A stretch of 47,108 bases of DNA from Rhodospirillaceae bacterium (GTDB lineage: Bacteria > Pseudomonadota > Alphaproteobacteria > Azospirillales > Azospirillaceae), in contig JAJUIU010000023.1 in NCBI GenBank assembly GCA_029267445.1, positions 1 to 47,108 of the forward strand, in the 5' to 3' direction. The position numbers and the translations under genes were made by a program. Every line of letters begins with the position of its first letter. The stretch's first letter is position 1. The notes under the pieces were generated by a model, which saw nothing but the letters and a program-made list of their open reading frames with translations, did no database searches and was not told the DNA's origin. This document shows, one piece after another, positions 23,120 to 32,258 of this stretch.

Positions 23120-24199
23120 ATGGACACGCTGGACAGTCTGAAGACCGAACTGCTCGCCGCCGTTGAGGGGGCCGCCGACATGGCGGGCCTGGAGGATGTG
23201 CGTGTGTCGGCGCTGGGCAAGAAGGGCCGCATCACGGCGCTGATGGGCGACATGCGGACCCTGTCGCCCGAGGAGCGCCGGGAGCGGGGCCAGCAGCTGA
23301 ACGCGCTGAAGGACGCGGTGGCGGACGCCATCGAAGGCCGGCGCGCGGTGCTGAAGCGCGCCGAACTGTCGGCCCGGCTGGCGGCTGAACGGATCGACGT
23401 CACCCTGCCCGCCCGGCCGGAGACGGAGGGGCGCGTCCACCCGATCAGCCAGACGGTGGACGAGATCGTGGCGATCTTCGCCGAGATGGGCTTCACCGTT
23501 GCGGAAGGCCCGGACATCGAGACCGACTTCCACAACTTCACCGCCCTGAACATGCCGGAGGAGCATCCCGCCCGGCAGATGCACGACACCTTCTACCTGC
23601 CGCCGGGGCCGGAGGGCGGGAACCCGCGCGTGCTGCGCACCCACACCAGCCCGGTGCAGATCCGCACCATGCTGAGCCAGAAGCCGCCGATCCGCATCAT
23701 CAGCCCGGGCCGCACCTACCGGTCCGACTACGACCAGACCCACACGCCGATGTTCCATCAGGTGGAGGCGCTGGTCATCGGCGAGGACATCCACATGGGG
23801 CACCTGAAGGGCTGCCTGCTGGAGTTCGTGCGCGCCTTCTTCCAGGTGGACGACCTGCCCGTCCGCTTCCGCCCCAGCTTCTTCCCCTTCACCGAGCCGT
23901 CGGCGGAGATCGACATCGGCTGTTCACGCAAGGGTGGCGAACTGAAGATCGGCAATTTCGGCGACTGGCTGGAGATCGGCGGCAGCGGGATGGTGCATCC
24001 CAAGGTGCTGGAGAACTGCGGCATCGATCCCGCCCGCTACCAGGGCTTCGCCTTCGGCATGGGGATCGAGCGCATGGCCATGCTGAAATACGGCATCCCC
24101 GACCTGCGCACCTTCTTCGAGGCCGACCTGCGCTGGCTGAAGCATTACGGCTTCGTGCCGCTGGACCAGCCGAACGTGGCCCAGGGGCTGACCCGTTGA
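23120..24199 (+). CDS. pheS: Phenylalanyl-tRNA synthetase alpha subunit
   Basis: 359-aa catalytic subunit of the alpha2-beta2 enzyme that charges tRNA-Phe. The N-terminal coiled coil (1-90; [20 protein letters not shown]) is followed by the class II core: [29 protein letters not shown], motif 2 [35 protein letters not shown], and motif 3 [21 protein letters not shown]. All expected residues present. ATG at 23120. Because of the antisense Uma2 gene it needs its own promoter in 22982-23119, where I could not assign one. Confidence 0.98.
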   Translation: MDTLDSLKTELLAAVEGAADMAGLEDVRVSALGKKGRITALMGDMRTLSPEERRERGQQLNALKDAVADAIEGRRAVLKRAELSARLAAERIDVTLPARPETEGRVHPISQTVDEIVAIFAEMGFTVAEGPDIETDFHNFTALNMPEEHPARQMHDTFYLPPGPEGGNPRVLRTHTSPVQIRTMLSQKPPIRIISPGRTYRSDYDQTHTPMFHQVEALVIGEDIHMGHLKGCLLEFVRAFFQVDDLPVRFRPSFFPFTEPSAEIDIGCSRKGGELKIGNFGDWLEIGGSGMVHPKVLENCGIDPARYQGFAFGMGIERMAMLKYGIPDLRTFFEADLRWLKHYGFVPLDQPNVAQGLTR

Positions 24200-24202
24200 G
24201 CC

Positions 24203-24451
24203 ATGCCGACCATTGCCGAATTCGACGGGATCAGGGTGCTGATGTACTATCGGGACCACGACCCGGCGCATTTCCACATCGAGTACGGGGAGACGGAGGC
24301 CTTGGTGCGGATCGCTGACCTGTCCGTGATCGAGGGCGATGTGCCGGCCCGCATCCTGCGCCGGGCGCTTGAGTGGGCGAAGCCGCGCCAAGCCGCACTG
24401 GCCCTGAACTGGGTCAAGTGCCGCAACCATGCGGCTCCGGACCGTTTGTGA
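24203..24451 (+). CDS. DUF4160 domain protein
   Basis: 82 aa. MPTIAEFDGIRVLMYYRDHDPAHFHIEYGETEALVRI is the DUF4160 signature (HDPAHFH at 19-25), followed by ILRRALEWAKPRQAALALNW. It starts three bases after the pheS stop and its stop is seven bases before the DUF2442 ATG, so it is embedded in the pheST operon. DUF4160 and DUF2442 genes are often neighbours and have been suggested as a toxin-antitoxin-like pair; no activity is established. Confidence 0.85.
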   Translation: MPTIAEFDGIRVLMYYRDHDPAHFHIEYGETEALVRIADLSVIEGDVPARILRRALEWAKPRQAALALNWVKCRNHAAPDRL

Positions 24452-24458
24452 GGACGCC

Positions 24459-24752
24459 ATGCCGGGCCTGCTTCAGAACAGGATCGAGACCGCCGTCCCC
24501 GACGAGGGCAGCCACACGGTCGCCATCGGCTGGCGCAATGGTGCGCGCACGACTTTCGACATGAAGCCGGCCATCGCGCAGGGCGGCGTGTTCTCCGCCC
24601 TTGCGGATGCGGCCGTCTTCGGCGGCGTCCGTGTCGGCCCCCGTGGCCGGAGCCTGCAGTGGCCTGGCGACATCGATATCGACGCGGACGCCATCTGGTT
24701 CGACGCCCATCCCGAAGACAATCCCCTCGGCAAGCCCGCCGCGGCCGAGTGA
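24459..24752 (+). CDS. DUF2442 domain protein
   Basis: 97 aa from the ATG at 24459, which has GAGGA four bases upstream; an in-frame ATG at 24429 overlaps the DUF4160 gene. The second half shows the DUF2442 pattern: TFDMKPAIAQGGVFSALADAAVFGGVRVGPRGRSLQWPGDIDIDADAIWFDA. Partner of the preceding DUF4160 gene. The pheT ATG lies 28 bp downstream, so pheT translation is likely from the same transcript. Confidence 0.85.
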   Translation: MPGLLQNRIETAVPDEGSHTVAIGWRNGARTTFDMKPAIAQGGVFSALADAAVFGGVRVGPRGRSLQWPGDIDIDADAIWFDAHPEDNPLGKPAAAE

Positions 24753-24779
24753 CACTTTCCCAATTCCCCGGATAGATCG

Positions 24780-27170
24780 ATGAAGTTCACCCTCTCCTGG
24801 CTGAAGGCGCACCTGGACACGGACGCCTCGCTCGACACCATCACGGACACGCTGACGGCGCTCGGCCTGGAGGTCGAGGGGGTGGAGGACCGGGGGCGCG
24901 AGCTGGCGGCCTTCCGCATCGCCCATGTGGTCTCGGCGGAGAAGCACCCGAACGCCGACAAGCTGAAGCTCTGCATGGTGGATGCGGGCACCGGCGAGCT
25001 GGTGCAGGTGGTCTGCGGCGCGCCCAACGCCCGCACCGGCATGAAGAGCGTGTTCGCCCTGCCCGGCACGGTCATCCCGGTGACGGGGGAGACGCTGAAG
25101 GTCGGCGCCATCCGCGGCGTGGAGAGCCGGGGCATGCTCTGCTCCGAGCGCGAGCTCAAGCTGTCGGAGGAGCATGAGGGCATCATCGACCTGCCGGCCG
25201 ACGCGCCGGTGGGCGCCAGCTTCGCCGACTGGCGCGGCCTGTCCGACCCGGTGATCGAGATCGCGCTGACGCCCGACCGGGTGGACTGCGCCGGCGTGCG
25301 CGGCGTGGCGCGCGACCTTGCCGCCGCCGGCCTCGGCACCCTGAAGCCGGTGGACACGAGCCCCGTCCCCGGCCGCTTCCCGGCCCCCGTGACGGTGCGG
25401 CTGGAGCATCCCGGCTGCCCGCAGTTCGCGGCCCGCGTGATCCGCGGCGTGCGCAACGGACCCAGCCCCAAGTGGCTTCAGGACGCGCTGACCGCCGTCG
25501 GCCTGCGCCCGATCAGCGCGCTGGTGGACATCACCAACTTCTTCTCCCTCGACCGCTGCCGCCCGCTGCACGTGTTCGACGCGGGCAAGCTGACGGGCAA
25601 CATCGTGCTGCGTCCGACGGCGGCCGGGGACGGCTTCAAAGCCCTGAACGACAAGGATTACACGACCCCCGCCGGCCTGGTCGGCATTTATGACGACAGC
25701 GGGCTGATCAGCCTTGCCGGCGTGATGGGTGGCGAGAGCACGGGCGTGACCGAGGGGACGACCGACGTGGTGCTGGAGGTGGCGACCTTCGATCCGGTGC
25801 GGATCGCCGAGGCGGGCCGCGCGCTGGGCATCGACAGCGACGCCCGCTACCGCTTCGAGCGCGGCGTCGACCCGGCCAGCGTGCTGCCGGCCGTGGAGGC
25901 CGCCACGCGCATGATCCTGGAGCTCTGCGGCGGAGAACCGGGCGAGACCTTCGTCGCCGGCGCCGAGCCCCAGTGGCGCCGCGCCCTGCATCTGCGCCCG
26001 CACCGCGTCGCCCATCTGGGCGGTGTGGACGTGCCGGAGTCGGAGCAGGTCCGCATCCTGACGGCGCTGGGTGTGGAGGTACGGCAGGACGACGGGCGGC
26101 TGGCCTGCGTGCCGCCGTCCTGGCGCGCCGACATCCACGGCGAGGCCGACCTGGTGGAGGAGGTGCTGCGCGTGCACGGCTTCCACCACATCCCGGCCAC
26201 CCCCCTGCCGCGCGAGCCCGGCACGCCGAAGCCGGCCCTGTCCCCGGCCCAGCGCCGCACCGCCTTCGCCCGCCGCACCCTGGCCGCGCGCGGCCTGATG
26301 GAGGCGGTGACCTGGTCATTCGTGCCGCCGACGCAGGCCGGCCTGTTCGGGCAGGTGCCGGACGAATTGAAGCTGCTGAACCCGATCAGCGCCGACCTCG
26401 CCGTGATGCGCCCCAGCGCGCTGATCGGCCTGATCGCCGCCGTCGGTCGCAACGCCGCGCGGGGATTCCCCGACGTGGGCCTGTTCGAGATCGGGCCCGC
26501 CTTCCGCGATGGTGGGGAGAAGGGCCAGGACCTGATCGCCGCCGGCGTGCGCGCCGGGGCCGCCGTGCCGCGCAACTGGGCCAAGGGCGAGCGCGCGGTT
26601 GACGCCTTCGACGCCAAGGCCGACGCCCTGGCGATGCTGGAGGCGGCGGGTGCCCCGACCGCGAACCTGCAGGTCACCCGCGACGCGCCGGACTGGTACC
26701 ACCCCGGCCGTTCCGGCTGCCTGCGCCTGGGCCCGACCGTGCTGGCCCGCTTCGGCGAGCTGCACCCGGCCGTTCTTGAGGCGATGGAGGTGGAGGGCCG
26801 CGTCGCCGCCTTCGAGGTGTTCCTGGAGGCCATCCCCCAGCCCAAACGCAAGGGCGGCACGGCCAAGCCGCTGCTGAAGCTGTCGCCGTTCCAGCCGATC
26901 GCCCGCGACTTCGCCTTCGTCGTCGCCGCCGACGTGGAGGCCGACAGGCTGGTCCGCGCCGCCAAGGGTGCGGACAAGGAGCTGATCACCGCCGTGGACG
27001 TGTTCGACGTCTACCAGGGCGAACGGATGGAGCCGGGTCGCAAGTCCGTCGCCATCACCGTCACGCTGCAGCCGACGGAACGCACCCTGACGGACCCGGA
27101 GATCGAGGCGGTGGGCACCAAGGTCATTGCCGCCGTCGCCAAGGCGACGGGGGCCACGTTGCGCGCCTGA
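24780..27170 (+). CDS. pheT: Phenylalanyl-tRNA synthetase beta subunit
   Basis: 796 aa. Domain order is standard: N-terminal MKFTLSWLKAHLDTDASLDTI, a tRNA-binding OB domain (about 40-150; KHPNADKLKLCMVDAG, VVCGAPNAR), B3/B4 editing domain (about 210-380; RFERGVDP), B5 (about 400-470), catalytic-like core and C-terminal ferredoxin-fold anticodon-binding domain (SPFQPIARDFAFVVAADV ... ITVTLQPTERTLTDPEIE). No break in the frame. It is the last gene of the pheS-DUF4160-DUF2442-pheT unit. Confidence 0.98.
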   Translation: MKFTLSWLKAHLDTDASLDTITDTLTALGLEVEGVEDRGRELAAFRIAHVVSAEKHPNADKLKLCMVDAGTGELVQVVCGAPNARTGMKSVFALPGTVIPVTGETLKVGAIRGVESRGMLCSERELKLSEEHEGIIDLPADAPVGASFADWRGLSDPVIEIALTPDRVDCAGVRGVARDLAAAGLGTLKPVDTSPVPGRFPAPVTVRLEHPGCPQFAARVIRGVRNGPSPKWLQDALTAVGLRPISALVDITNFFSLDRCRPLHVFDAGKLTGNIVLRPTAAGDGFKALNDKDYTTPAGLVGIYDDSGLISLAGVMGGESTGVTEGTTDVVLEVATFDPVRIAEAGRALGIDSDARYRFERGVDPASVLPAVEAATRMILELCGGEPGETFVAGAEPQWRRALHLRPHRVAHLGGVDVPESEQVRILTALGVEVRQDDGRLACVPPSWRADIHGEADLVEEVLRVHGFHHIPATPLPREPGTPKPALSPAQRRTAFARRTLAARGLMEAVTWSFVPPTQAGLFGQVPDELKLLNPISADLAVMRPSALIGLIAAVGRNAARGFPDVGLFEIGPAFRDGGEKGQDLIAAGVRAGAAVPRNWAKGERAVDAFDAKADALAMLEAAGAPTANLQVTRDAPDWYHPGRSGCLRLGPTVLARFGELHPAVLEAMEVEGRVAAFEVFLEAIPQPKRKGGTAKPLLKLSPFQPIARDFAFVVAADVEADRLVRAAKGADKELITAVDVFDVYQGERMEPGRKSVAITVTLQPTERTLTDPEIEAVGTKVIAAVAKATGATLRA

Positions 27171-27268
27171 CCGGTTTGCGCATACACGAAGTTTTCACGC
27201 ACATGGCCACAAGAACGGGCTAGGCGGAGCCATCGCGACGCCTGTCGCCCGCAATCCGGACGAAGCCC

Positions 27269-28960
27269 ATGCTGAAGGCCTTCCAGAACCTGCCCATCGT
27301 CCAGAAGCTTCTGCTTCCATTGCTTCTGATGGGGGCGCTGACCTTCGGCACGTCACTTTACGCCCTGTCGCAGATGCGCGCCGTCGGCGCCGAGTACCAG
27401 CGTCTGATCGATGCGGAGGTCGCGGCGACGGAGGCGATCCTGCGGGCGAACGGCACGGTGGCGCAGATCGGCCGCACCGCCTTCATCATGCTTGCCGAGA
27501 CCGACGGCTTCATCCTGGACGGGCTGAAGGACGAGATCGCGCTGGCGGCGGACGAGCTGGAGGGGCATCTGGCGGGCGTGCAGAAGGCCTTTCCCGAGTT
27601 CGCCGGCGAATTGGACGGAGCCCGGGCCGACTTCGCGGAGTTACTGAAGATCATCGAGACGTCGCGCCAGGCCATCCTCGCCGGGAATGCCGAGGCGGGT
27701 GCGCGCAACCTCGTCGACTATGGCGACCCCCGGCTGATCGACGGGCTGGACAAGCTCGCCGGCGTCACGCGCGGCCTGGAAGCGCGCCGCGCCTCGGCCG
27801 AAGCCGTGGCGCAGACCCGATACGCCGACGCCCTGTCCGTCACGCTCGCCTGGGCGGTGGGCGGCACGCTGCTGTTCATGGCGCTGGCCCTCTGGCTGAC
27901 GATCTCCGGCGTGTCGCGACCGCTGCGCCGCGTGGTGGAGATCACCTCCCGTCTGGCCGAGGGCGATACGAGTGTCACCGTCACCGGCGCCGACCGGAAG
28001 GACGAGATCGGCGCCGCGGCGCGCGCCGTCGCCGTGTTCCAGCGGAACATGTTGGAGACGGAGCGGATGCGGACCGGGCAGGAGGCGATGAAGGCCGCCG
28101 CGGAGGCAGAGAAGCGCGCCGCCCTGGCCCGCCTCGCCGAGGAGTTCGAGGCGGCGATGGCGGCCGTCGTCCGCAGCGTGGAGGGCTCGGCCCGCCGGAT
28201 GCGCGAAACAGCCCAGGGCATGCACGCCGTGGCCGACCGGTCGAGCCGGCAGACGGCGGAGGTGGCGGAATCCGCCGAGCGTGCCGCCGCCAGCATCGAC
28301 ACCGTCGCGGCGGCGGCGGAGGAGCTGAGCGCCTCCATCCAGGAAATCTCCGCACAGGTTGCGGAAAGCGCGCGCATCGCGGGCGAAGCGGTGGACGAGG
28401 CCGAGCGCTCCAACACGACCGTGACGGGCCTGGTGGAGGCCGCCAGCCGCATCGGCGACGTCGTCCGGTTGATCAGCGACATCGCCGGACAGACGAACCT
28501 GCTGGCGCTGAACGCCACGATCGAGGCGGCCCGCGCGGGCGAGGCCGGCAAGGGCTTCGCCGTGGTGGCCAGCGAAGTGAAGAACCTCGCCAGCCAGACG
28601 GCGAAGGCGACGGAGGAGATCGGCCAACAGATCGCCGCCATCCAGTCGGTCGCCGGCAGCGCCGCAGACGCGATCAAGGGCGTGGGCGGCACCATCGGCC
28701 GGATCAGCGAGATCGTCACCACCATCGCCGCCGCCGTGGAGGAGCAGGGCGCGGCCACCGGCGAGATCGCCCGGTCGGTGGCGGAGGTCGCGGGCAACAC
28801 CAAGGCCGTCAGCGCCACCATCGGCGAGGTGTCCGCCGCGGGCGCCGAGACCGGCGGCATGGCCGGCGACGTGCTGTCGAGTGCGGAGGAGCTGGTCGGC
28901 GAGTCCGAAGCCCTGCGCCAGCAGGTGGCCGGGTTCGTCGCCAGGGTCCGGGCGGGCTAG
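27269..28960 (+). CDS. Methyl-accepting chemotaxis protein
   Basis: 563-aa chemoreceptor. First membrane helix about 13-35, periplasmic helical sensor to about 190 (no Cache/PAS features; four-helix-bundle-like), second membrane helix about 194-214 (VTLAWAVGGTLLFMALALWLTI), HAMP (about 215-268) and signalling domain with the hairpin tip IAGQTNLLALNATIEAARAGEAGKGFAVVASEVKNLA. No C-terminal pentapeptide tether. Senses an unknown periplasmic signal and controls CheA. No che genes are near. Confidence 0.95.
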   Translation: MLKAFQNLPIVQKLLLPLLLMGALTFGTSLYALSQMRAVGAEYQRLIDAEVAATEAILRANGTVAQIGRTAFIMLAETDGFILDGLKDEIALAADELEGHLAGVQKAFPEFAGELDGARADFAELLKIIETSRQAILAGNAEAGARNLVDYGDPRLIDGLDKLAGVTRGLEARRASAEAVAQTRYADALSVTLAWAVGGTLLFMALALWLTISGVSRPLRRVVEITSRLAEGDTSVTVTGADRKDEIGAAARAVAVFQRNMLETERMRTGQEAMKAAAEAEKRAALARLAEEFEAAMAAVVRSVEGSARRMRETAQGMHAVADRSSRQTAEVAESAERAAASIDTVAAAAEELSASIQEISAQVAESARIAGEAVDEAERSNTTVTGLVEAASRIGDVVRLISDIAGQTNLLALNATIEAARAGEAGKGFAVVASEVKNLASQTAKATEEIGQQIAAIQSVAGSAADAIKGVGGTIGRISEIVTTIAAAVEEQGAATGEIARSVAEVAGNTKAVSATIGEVSAAGAETGGMAGDVLSSAEELVGESEALRQQVAGFVARVRAG

Positions 28961-28978
28961 GGGGCTACGCGACCGGAC

Positions 28979-29011
28979 GTCCGATTCCGGACAGACAGTT
29001 CGGAATCGGAC
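28979..29011. promoter_or_regulatory. Tandem upstream activator sites (GTYCG-N4-CGGAC) before the FtsX-type permease
   Basis: Two 14-bp palindromes: GTCCG-ATTC-CGGAC (28979-28992) and GTTCG-GAAT-CGGAC (28998-29011), 19 bp apart centre to centre (about two helical turns, same face). Together they also form an 11-bp inverted repeat. They lie about 70 bp upstream of the predicted -12 element of the sigma-54 promoter, a normal place for enhancer-binding activator dimers. Confidence 0.7.
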
Positions 29012-29055
29012 ATTGCACCGCGTGTGTTTCTCCGCCGAATCAAAGGCTTGGCGTG

Positions 29056-29071
29056 TGGCAAGAGGGTTGCA
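29056..29071 (+). promoter_or_regulatory. Sigma-54 (-24/-12) promoter of the FtsX-type permease gene
   Basis: TGGCAAGAGGGTTGCA matches TGGCACG-N4-TTGCW at all conserved positions except one (C to A), with the required 10 bp between GG and GC. Predicted start of transcription near 29082, about 22 bp before the ATG. Confidence 0.78.
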
Positions 29072-29103
29072 CGGACCTCCCGCCACCCTGACGACGAGGT
29101 CCC

Positions 29104-31542
29104 ATGCAGCAGGTCCTTCGCCCGTTCCGCCGCCACAGGCTGTTCGCCGCGATCAATCTTCTGGGCCTCGCGATCGGGCTGGCGGGTTTTCTCCTGGTCG
29201 CACTCTACGTGCTGGGAGAGGCCAAGGTTGACCGCTTCTTCTCCGAACCCGACCGTCTATATCGCGTCGCCAATACCCTGAACCTGCCTGGGAGGCCGCC
29301 CTTTGTCTTGCGGGACAGCGGGGCCAACATGGCGCCCATTCTGGAGCGGGAGTTCCCCGATGTGGAGCGCGCCGCGCGCCTGCAGCCCCAAACCGCGACC
29401 TTCCTCAAAGGCTCCGAAACGCTCCGTGTGGAGATCGCCTGGGCGGATCCCGACCTGCTGAAAGTGCTCGACCTGCCGCTGGCGATGGGAGATCGGGACA
29501 CGGCACTTGCCAAGCCGGACGGCTTAGTTCTGGACCCGGAACTGGCCCGCAGGTTGTTCGGCGACGCCAACCCGCTTGGCCGGACTGTCGAACTCGAAGG
29601 CGGAATCCTTATGACGGTCACCGGCCTCATGGAGGAGCTGCCGGCGGCCAGCCATCTCACGATCGAGGCGCTGGCCGCCGATGCCGCCCGGGGGCCCGCG
29701 TCCTTTGACCGGCAGACGGCACCGTCCTGGAGCCAGGGTGGCGCCATGACATACCTGCGGCTTGCGCCCGGCGCCGATCCGGAGGCGCTTCGGGCGAGGC
29801 TGCCCGATTTCGCGAAACGGCATGCCACGGGCCTGCCGCCGCCGGACATGATGCCGAACTTCCTGGTCCTGCGGCTCGACCGTGTCAGCGACATCTACCT
29901 GCACGCGCCGGCCGTCAACGACATGGCTTCGGGCGACGCGCACATCCTCAGCATTCTGGTCGGCGTCGCCCTGCTGATCCTCGCCATCGCCATCGTCAAC
30001 TACACGAACCTTGCGACGGCGCTGGCGATGCAGCGGGCGAAGGAGGTCGGCGTGCGGAAGGTGTCGGGCGCGCTCCGGCGGCAGCTGATCGCGCTGTTCC
30101 TGGGTGAATCCATCGGTATGGCCCTGGCCGCGACGCTCCTCGCGCTGGGACTGGTTGAGCTGCTGATGCCCGCCTTTAACGCCCTGGTGGAACGCTCCCT
30201 CTCCCTCCGGGCCGTGTTGATGCCGGAGTTCCTGGTCCTGCTGATGGCGACGCCGCTGATCGTTGGTTTCCTGGGAGGTCTCTATCCCGCCGTCATCCTG
30301 TCCAGCCACCGGCCAGCCGACGTGCTGAAGGGCCGTGGCGCGTCGCCCGGGGCGGGCCGGCTCGCGGCGGTGCTCGTCGTGGCGCAGTTCGCCGTCTCCA
30401 TCGCGCTTGTGATCGCCACACTGACCATCCAGCGCCAGGTGGACCACGCCCGCACCGCGAACCTGGGGTACGCCACCGACCAGCTTGTCTTCATCGGCAA
30501 CCTCCCGCACGAGGATGACCGGGTCCTGACGCTTCGGCGGCAGCTGGAGGAGTATCCCGGCTTCACCGCTGTTACGCTCTCCACCATCGTGCCGTCCCAA
30601 CGGAACGAGAGCATCAGCTCGGTCAACGTGATCGGCCGGGACGTTCCGCCAGGACAGGAGCCGATGGTGTCCCAATGGTCGATCGATCTGAACTTCCTTG
30701 AGACCTATCGCATACCGCTCATCGCCGGTTCCGGCCCACCGCCGGACTGGTCACCGGCGGAGAGCCGGATCGATCCGGAGGACGGCCAGCCGGTCGAAGC
30801 CGCGAACCGCTACCTGCTGCTCACCGAGGAGGCGGTGCGCCGGATCGGACTTGGCACGCCGGAGCAGGCGCTGGGCACCCAGCTCGCCATCGGCCCGGAC
30901 GGGCCCCGGTTCCCCTCGACCGTCGTCGGCGTGACCTCGGATCTGCGCTTCCGGACGGCCCGCCACGCGCCGGAGCCCATGGTTCTGACATTCTCTGAGA
31001 CCGGGCATTTCGTGACGGTGCGGCTTGGCCCCGGCGACCCCCGCCCGCACCTGGAGTTCCTGGACCGCGCCGTCTCCGCTGTCTTTCCCGAGGTCAAGGA
31101 CGTCCGCCGCCTGTTCGTCGACGCGCAGATCGAGAACCTTTATCGGGCGGAGGCGAAGCAGGCCCAGATCTTCGCCACCTTCGCGTTGTTGGCGATCCTG
31201 CTGGCGAGCATGGGCCTGTTCGGGCTGTCGGCGCTGGCGGCGGCGCGCCGGACGAAGGAGATCGGCATCCGCCGCGTCGTCGGTGCCGGCGTTTTGGACA
31301 TCGTCCGGCTGCTGGCTTGGCAGTTCACCCGGCCGGTCCTGCTGGCGAACCTGCTGGCCTGGCCCGTCGCCTGGTGGCTGCTGTCGCGCTGGCTGGAGCA
31401 GTTCGCCGTGCGGATCGAACTCGGACCGACGCCCTTCGTCCTGGCGATGAGCGCCGCCCTGGTCGCCGCAGTCGCGACCGTGACCGTGCACGCGGTGCGG
31501 GTGGCGCTGGCGCCACCAATCCAGGCGCTGCGCTACGAGTAG
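29104..31542 (+). CDS. ABC transporter permease, FtsX/MacB superfamily (duplicated, 812 aa)
   Basis: Inner-membrane permease with two MacB-core/FtsX units. Unit 1: helix 17-38, extracytoplasmic MacB-like core (about 45-275), three helices (about 280-405). Unit 2: helix about 425-443, second core (about 450-680), three helices (about 685-800). Conserved cytoplasmic loops read RAKEVGVRKVSGALRRQLIALFLGES and RRTKEIGIRRVVGAGVLDIVRLLAWQF. Such 800-aa permeases usually partner with an ATPase, a HlyD-type adaptor and a sigma-54 response regulator; none is present here, so it is an orphan gene. Regulated from the sigma-54 promoter just upstream. Confidence 0.9.
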   Translation: MQQVLRPFRRHRLFAAINLLGLAIGLAGFLLVALYVLGEAKVDRFFSEPDRLYRVANTLNLPGRPPFVLRDSGANMAPILEREFPDVERAARLQPQTATFLKGSETLRVEIAWADPDLLKVLDLPLAMGDRDTALAKPDGLVLDPELARRLFGDANPLGRTVELEGGILMTVTGLMEELPAASHLTIEALAADAARGPASFDRQTAPSWSQGGAMTYLRLAPGADPEALRARLPDFAKRHATGLPPPDMMPNFLVLRLDRVSDIYLHAPAVNDMASGDAHILSILVGVALLILAIAIVNYTNLATALAMQRAKEVGVRKVSGALRRQLIALFLGESIGMALAATLLALGLVELLMPAFNALVERSLSLRAVLMPEFLVLLMATPLIVGFLGGLYPAVILSSHRPADVLKGRGASPGAGRLAAVLVVAQFAVSIALVIATLTIQRQVDHARTANLGYATDQLVFIGNLPHEDDRVLTLRRQLEEYPGFTAVTLSTIVPSQRNESISSVNVIGRDVPPGQEPMVSQWSIDLNFLETYRIPLIAGSGPPPDWSPAESRIDPEDGQPVEAANRYLLLTEEAVRRIGLGTPEQALGTQLAIGPDGPRFPSTVVGVTSDLRFRTARHAPEPMVLTFSETGHFVTVRLGPGDPRPHLEFLDRAVSAVFPEVKDVRRLFVDAQIENLYRAEAKQAQIFATFALLAILLASMGLFGLSALAAARRTKEIGIRRVVGAGVLDIVRLLAWQFTRPVLLANLLAWPVAWWLLSRWLEQFAVRIELGPTPFVLAMSAALVAAVATVTVHAVRVALAPPIQALRYE

Positions 31543-31552
31543 TGAGAAGCCC

Positions 31553-32005
31553 TCACACCTCCACCAGCTCCAATCCTGCCTCGCGGAAGGACTGGAGCAG
31601 GCGGAAGGCCTGGTGGGGGGCCGCGAGCCAGGTGGACGGGCTGAAATCCTGTTCCAGGAAGGGGCTGTAGCCGGGGCGGTCGGCCTCCGGGATGCGGTCC
31701 ACGTTGGCGAAGCCCATCGACCAGCCGTCGAACGCCCGATCCTGCGCCTTGAACTTGATCAAGGTGGTCACGTCGGCGTGGCGGGGGTCACGCATGACCC
31801 GGGCGTACAGGTCCATGACGGCGGGGCGCGGCCCCTCCAACGCCTGCATGAAGCGGCCATCCCGGTAAAGCAGCAGCCCGGAGACGCCGGTCGCGATGTT
31901 GTTGGCGCGGCACTGGCGCAGCAGGTCGAGGAGGTCCCCGTCCCCCATGGGCCGGACGGCGCGGCTGATATAGACGAGGCAGAGCAGGCCTGGATCGTCG
32001 GTCAT
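31553..32005 (-). CDS. BLUF-domain blue-light photoreceptor
   Basis: 150-aa stand-alone BLUF protein binding FAD. Photochemical residues are all present: Y12 (LVYISRA), N36 (NNIATGVSGLLLY), Q54 (RFMQALEGP), with W95 and M97 in DGWSMGF. No output domain is fused; the C-terminal 45 residues form the usual capping helices. Short BLUF proteins act by binding partner proteins. The permease gene ends 10 bp from its stop, convergent. No obvious partner gene nearby. Confidence 0.93.
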   Translation of the reverse strand: MTDDPGLLCLVYISRAVRPMGDGDLLDLLRQCRANNIATGVSGLLLYRDGRFMQALEGPRPAVMDLYARVMRDPRHADVTTLIKFKAQDRAFDGWSMGFANVDRIPEADRPGYSPFLEQDFSPSTWLAAPHQAFRLLQSFREAGLELVEV

Positions 32006-32146
32006 CGCGTGGTCCCGGAATTCGCGCGAACGAAGGCGCCTTCCATCGCAGCCTACCGGCGGCGACCATCAGGCGCCAGTGATACACGTCACCCCTTCCG
32101 CACTGCGGGTGGGGTCTTTCGGCATATGGGGATGGACCGCGCGCCG

Positions 32147-32184
32147 AAAAAGAAGGGCCCCGCGCCGGAGGTCCGGGCGGGGCC
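32147..32184 (-). terminator. Intrinsic terminator of the 48-aa gene
   Basis: On the minus strand: stem GGCCCCGC (32184-32177) / GCGGGGCC (32163-32156), followed by CTTCTTTTT (32155-32147). A second weaker base pairing continues inside the loop. It lies about 75 bp after the stop of the small ORF at 32259-32405. Confidence 0.75.
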
Positions 32185-32258
32185 AGGTGTGTCGCCGCAG
32201 GGCAGACGCGGCGATCAGGGGAGGCAGAGAACGCGTCACGCGGAGGCCGGTGGCGGCC

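Noticed and set aside
24414-26189. 591-aa open frame antisense to pheT
   Set aside because: pheT is unambiguous on the plus strand; the antisense frame is repetitive Ala/Gly/Arg/His sequence.
28979-29011. Inverted repeat after the chemoreceptor gene as a terminator
   Set aside because: No T-tract follows it, and its two-palindrome structure and position relative to the sigma-54 promoter fit activator sites better.
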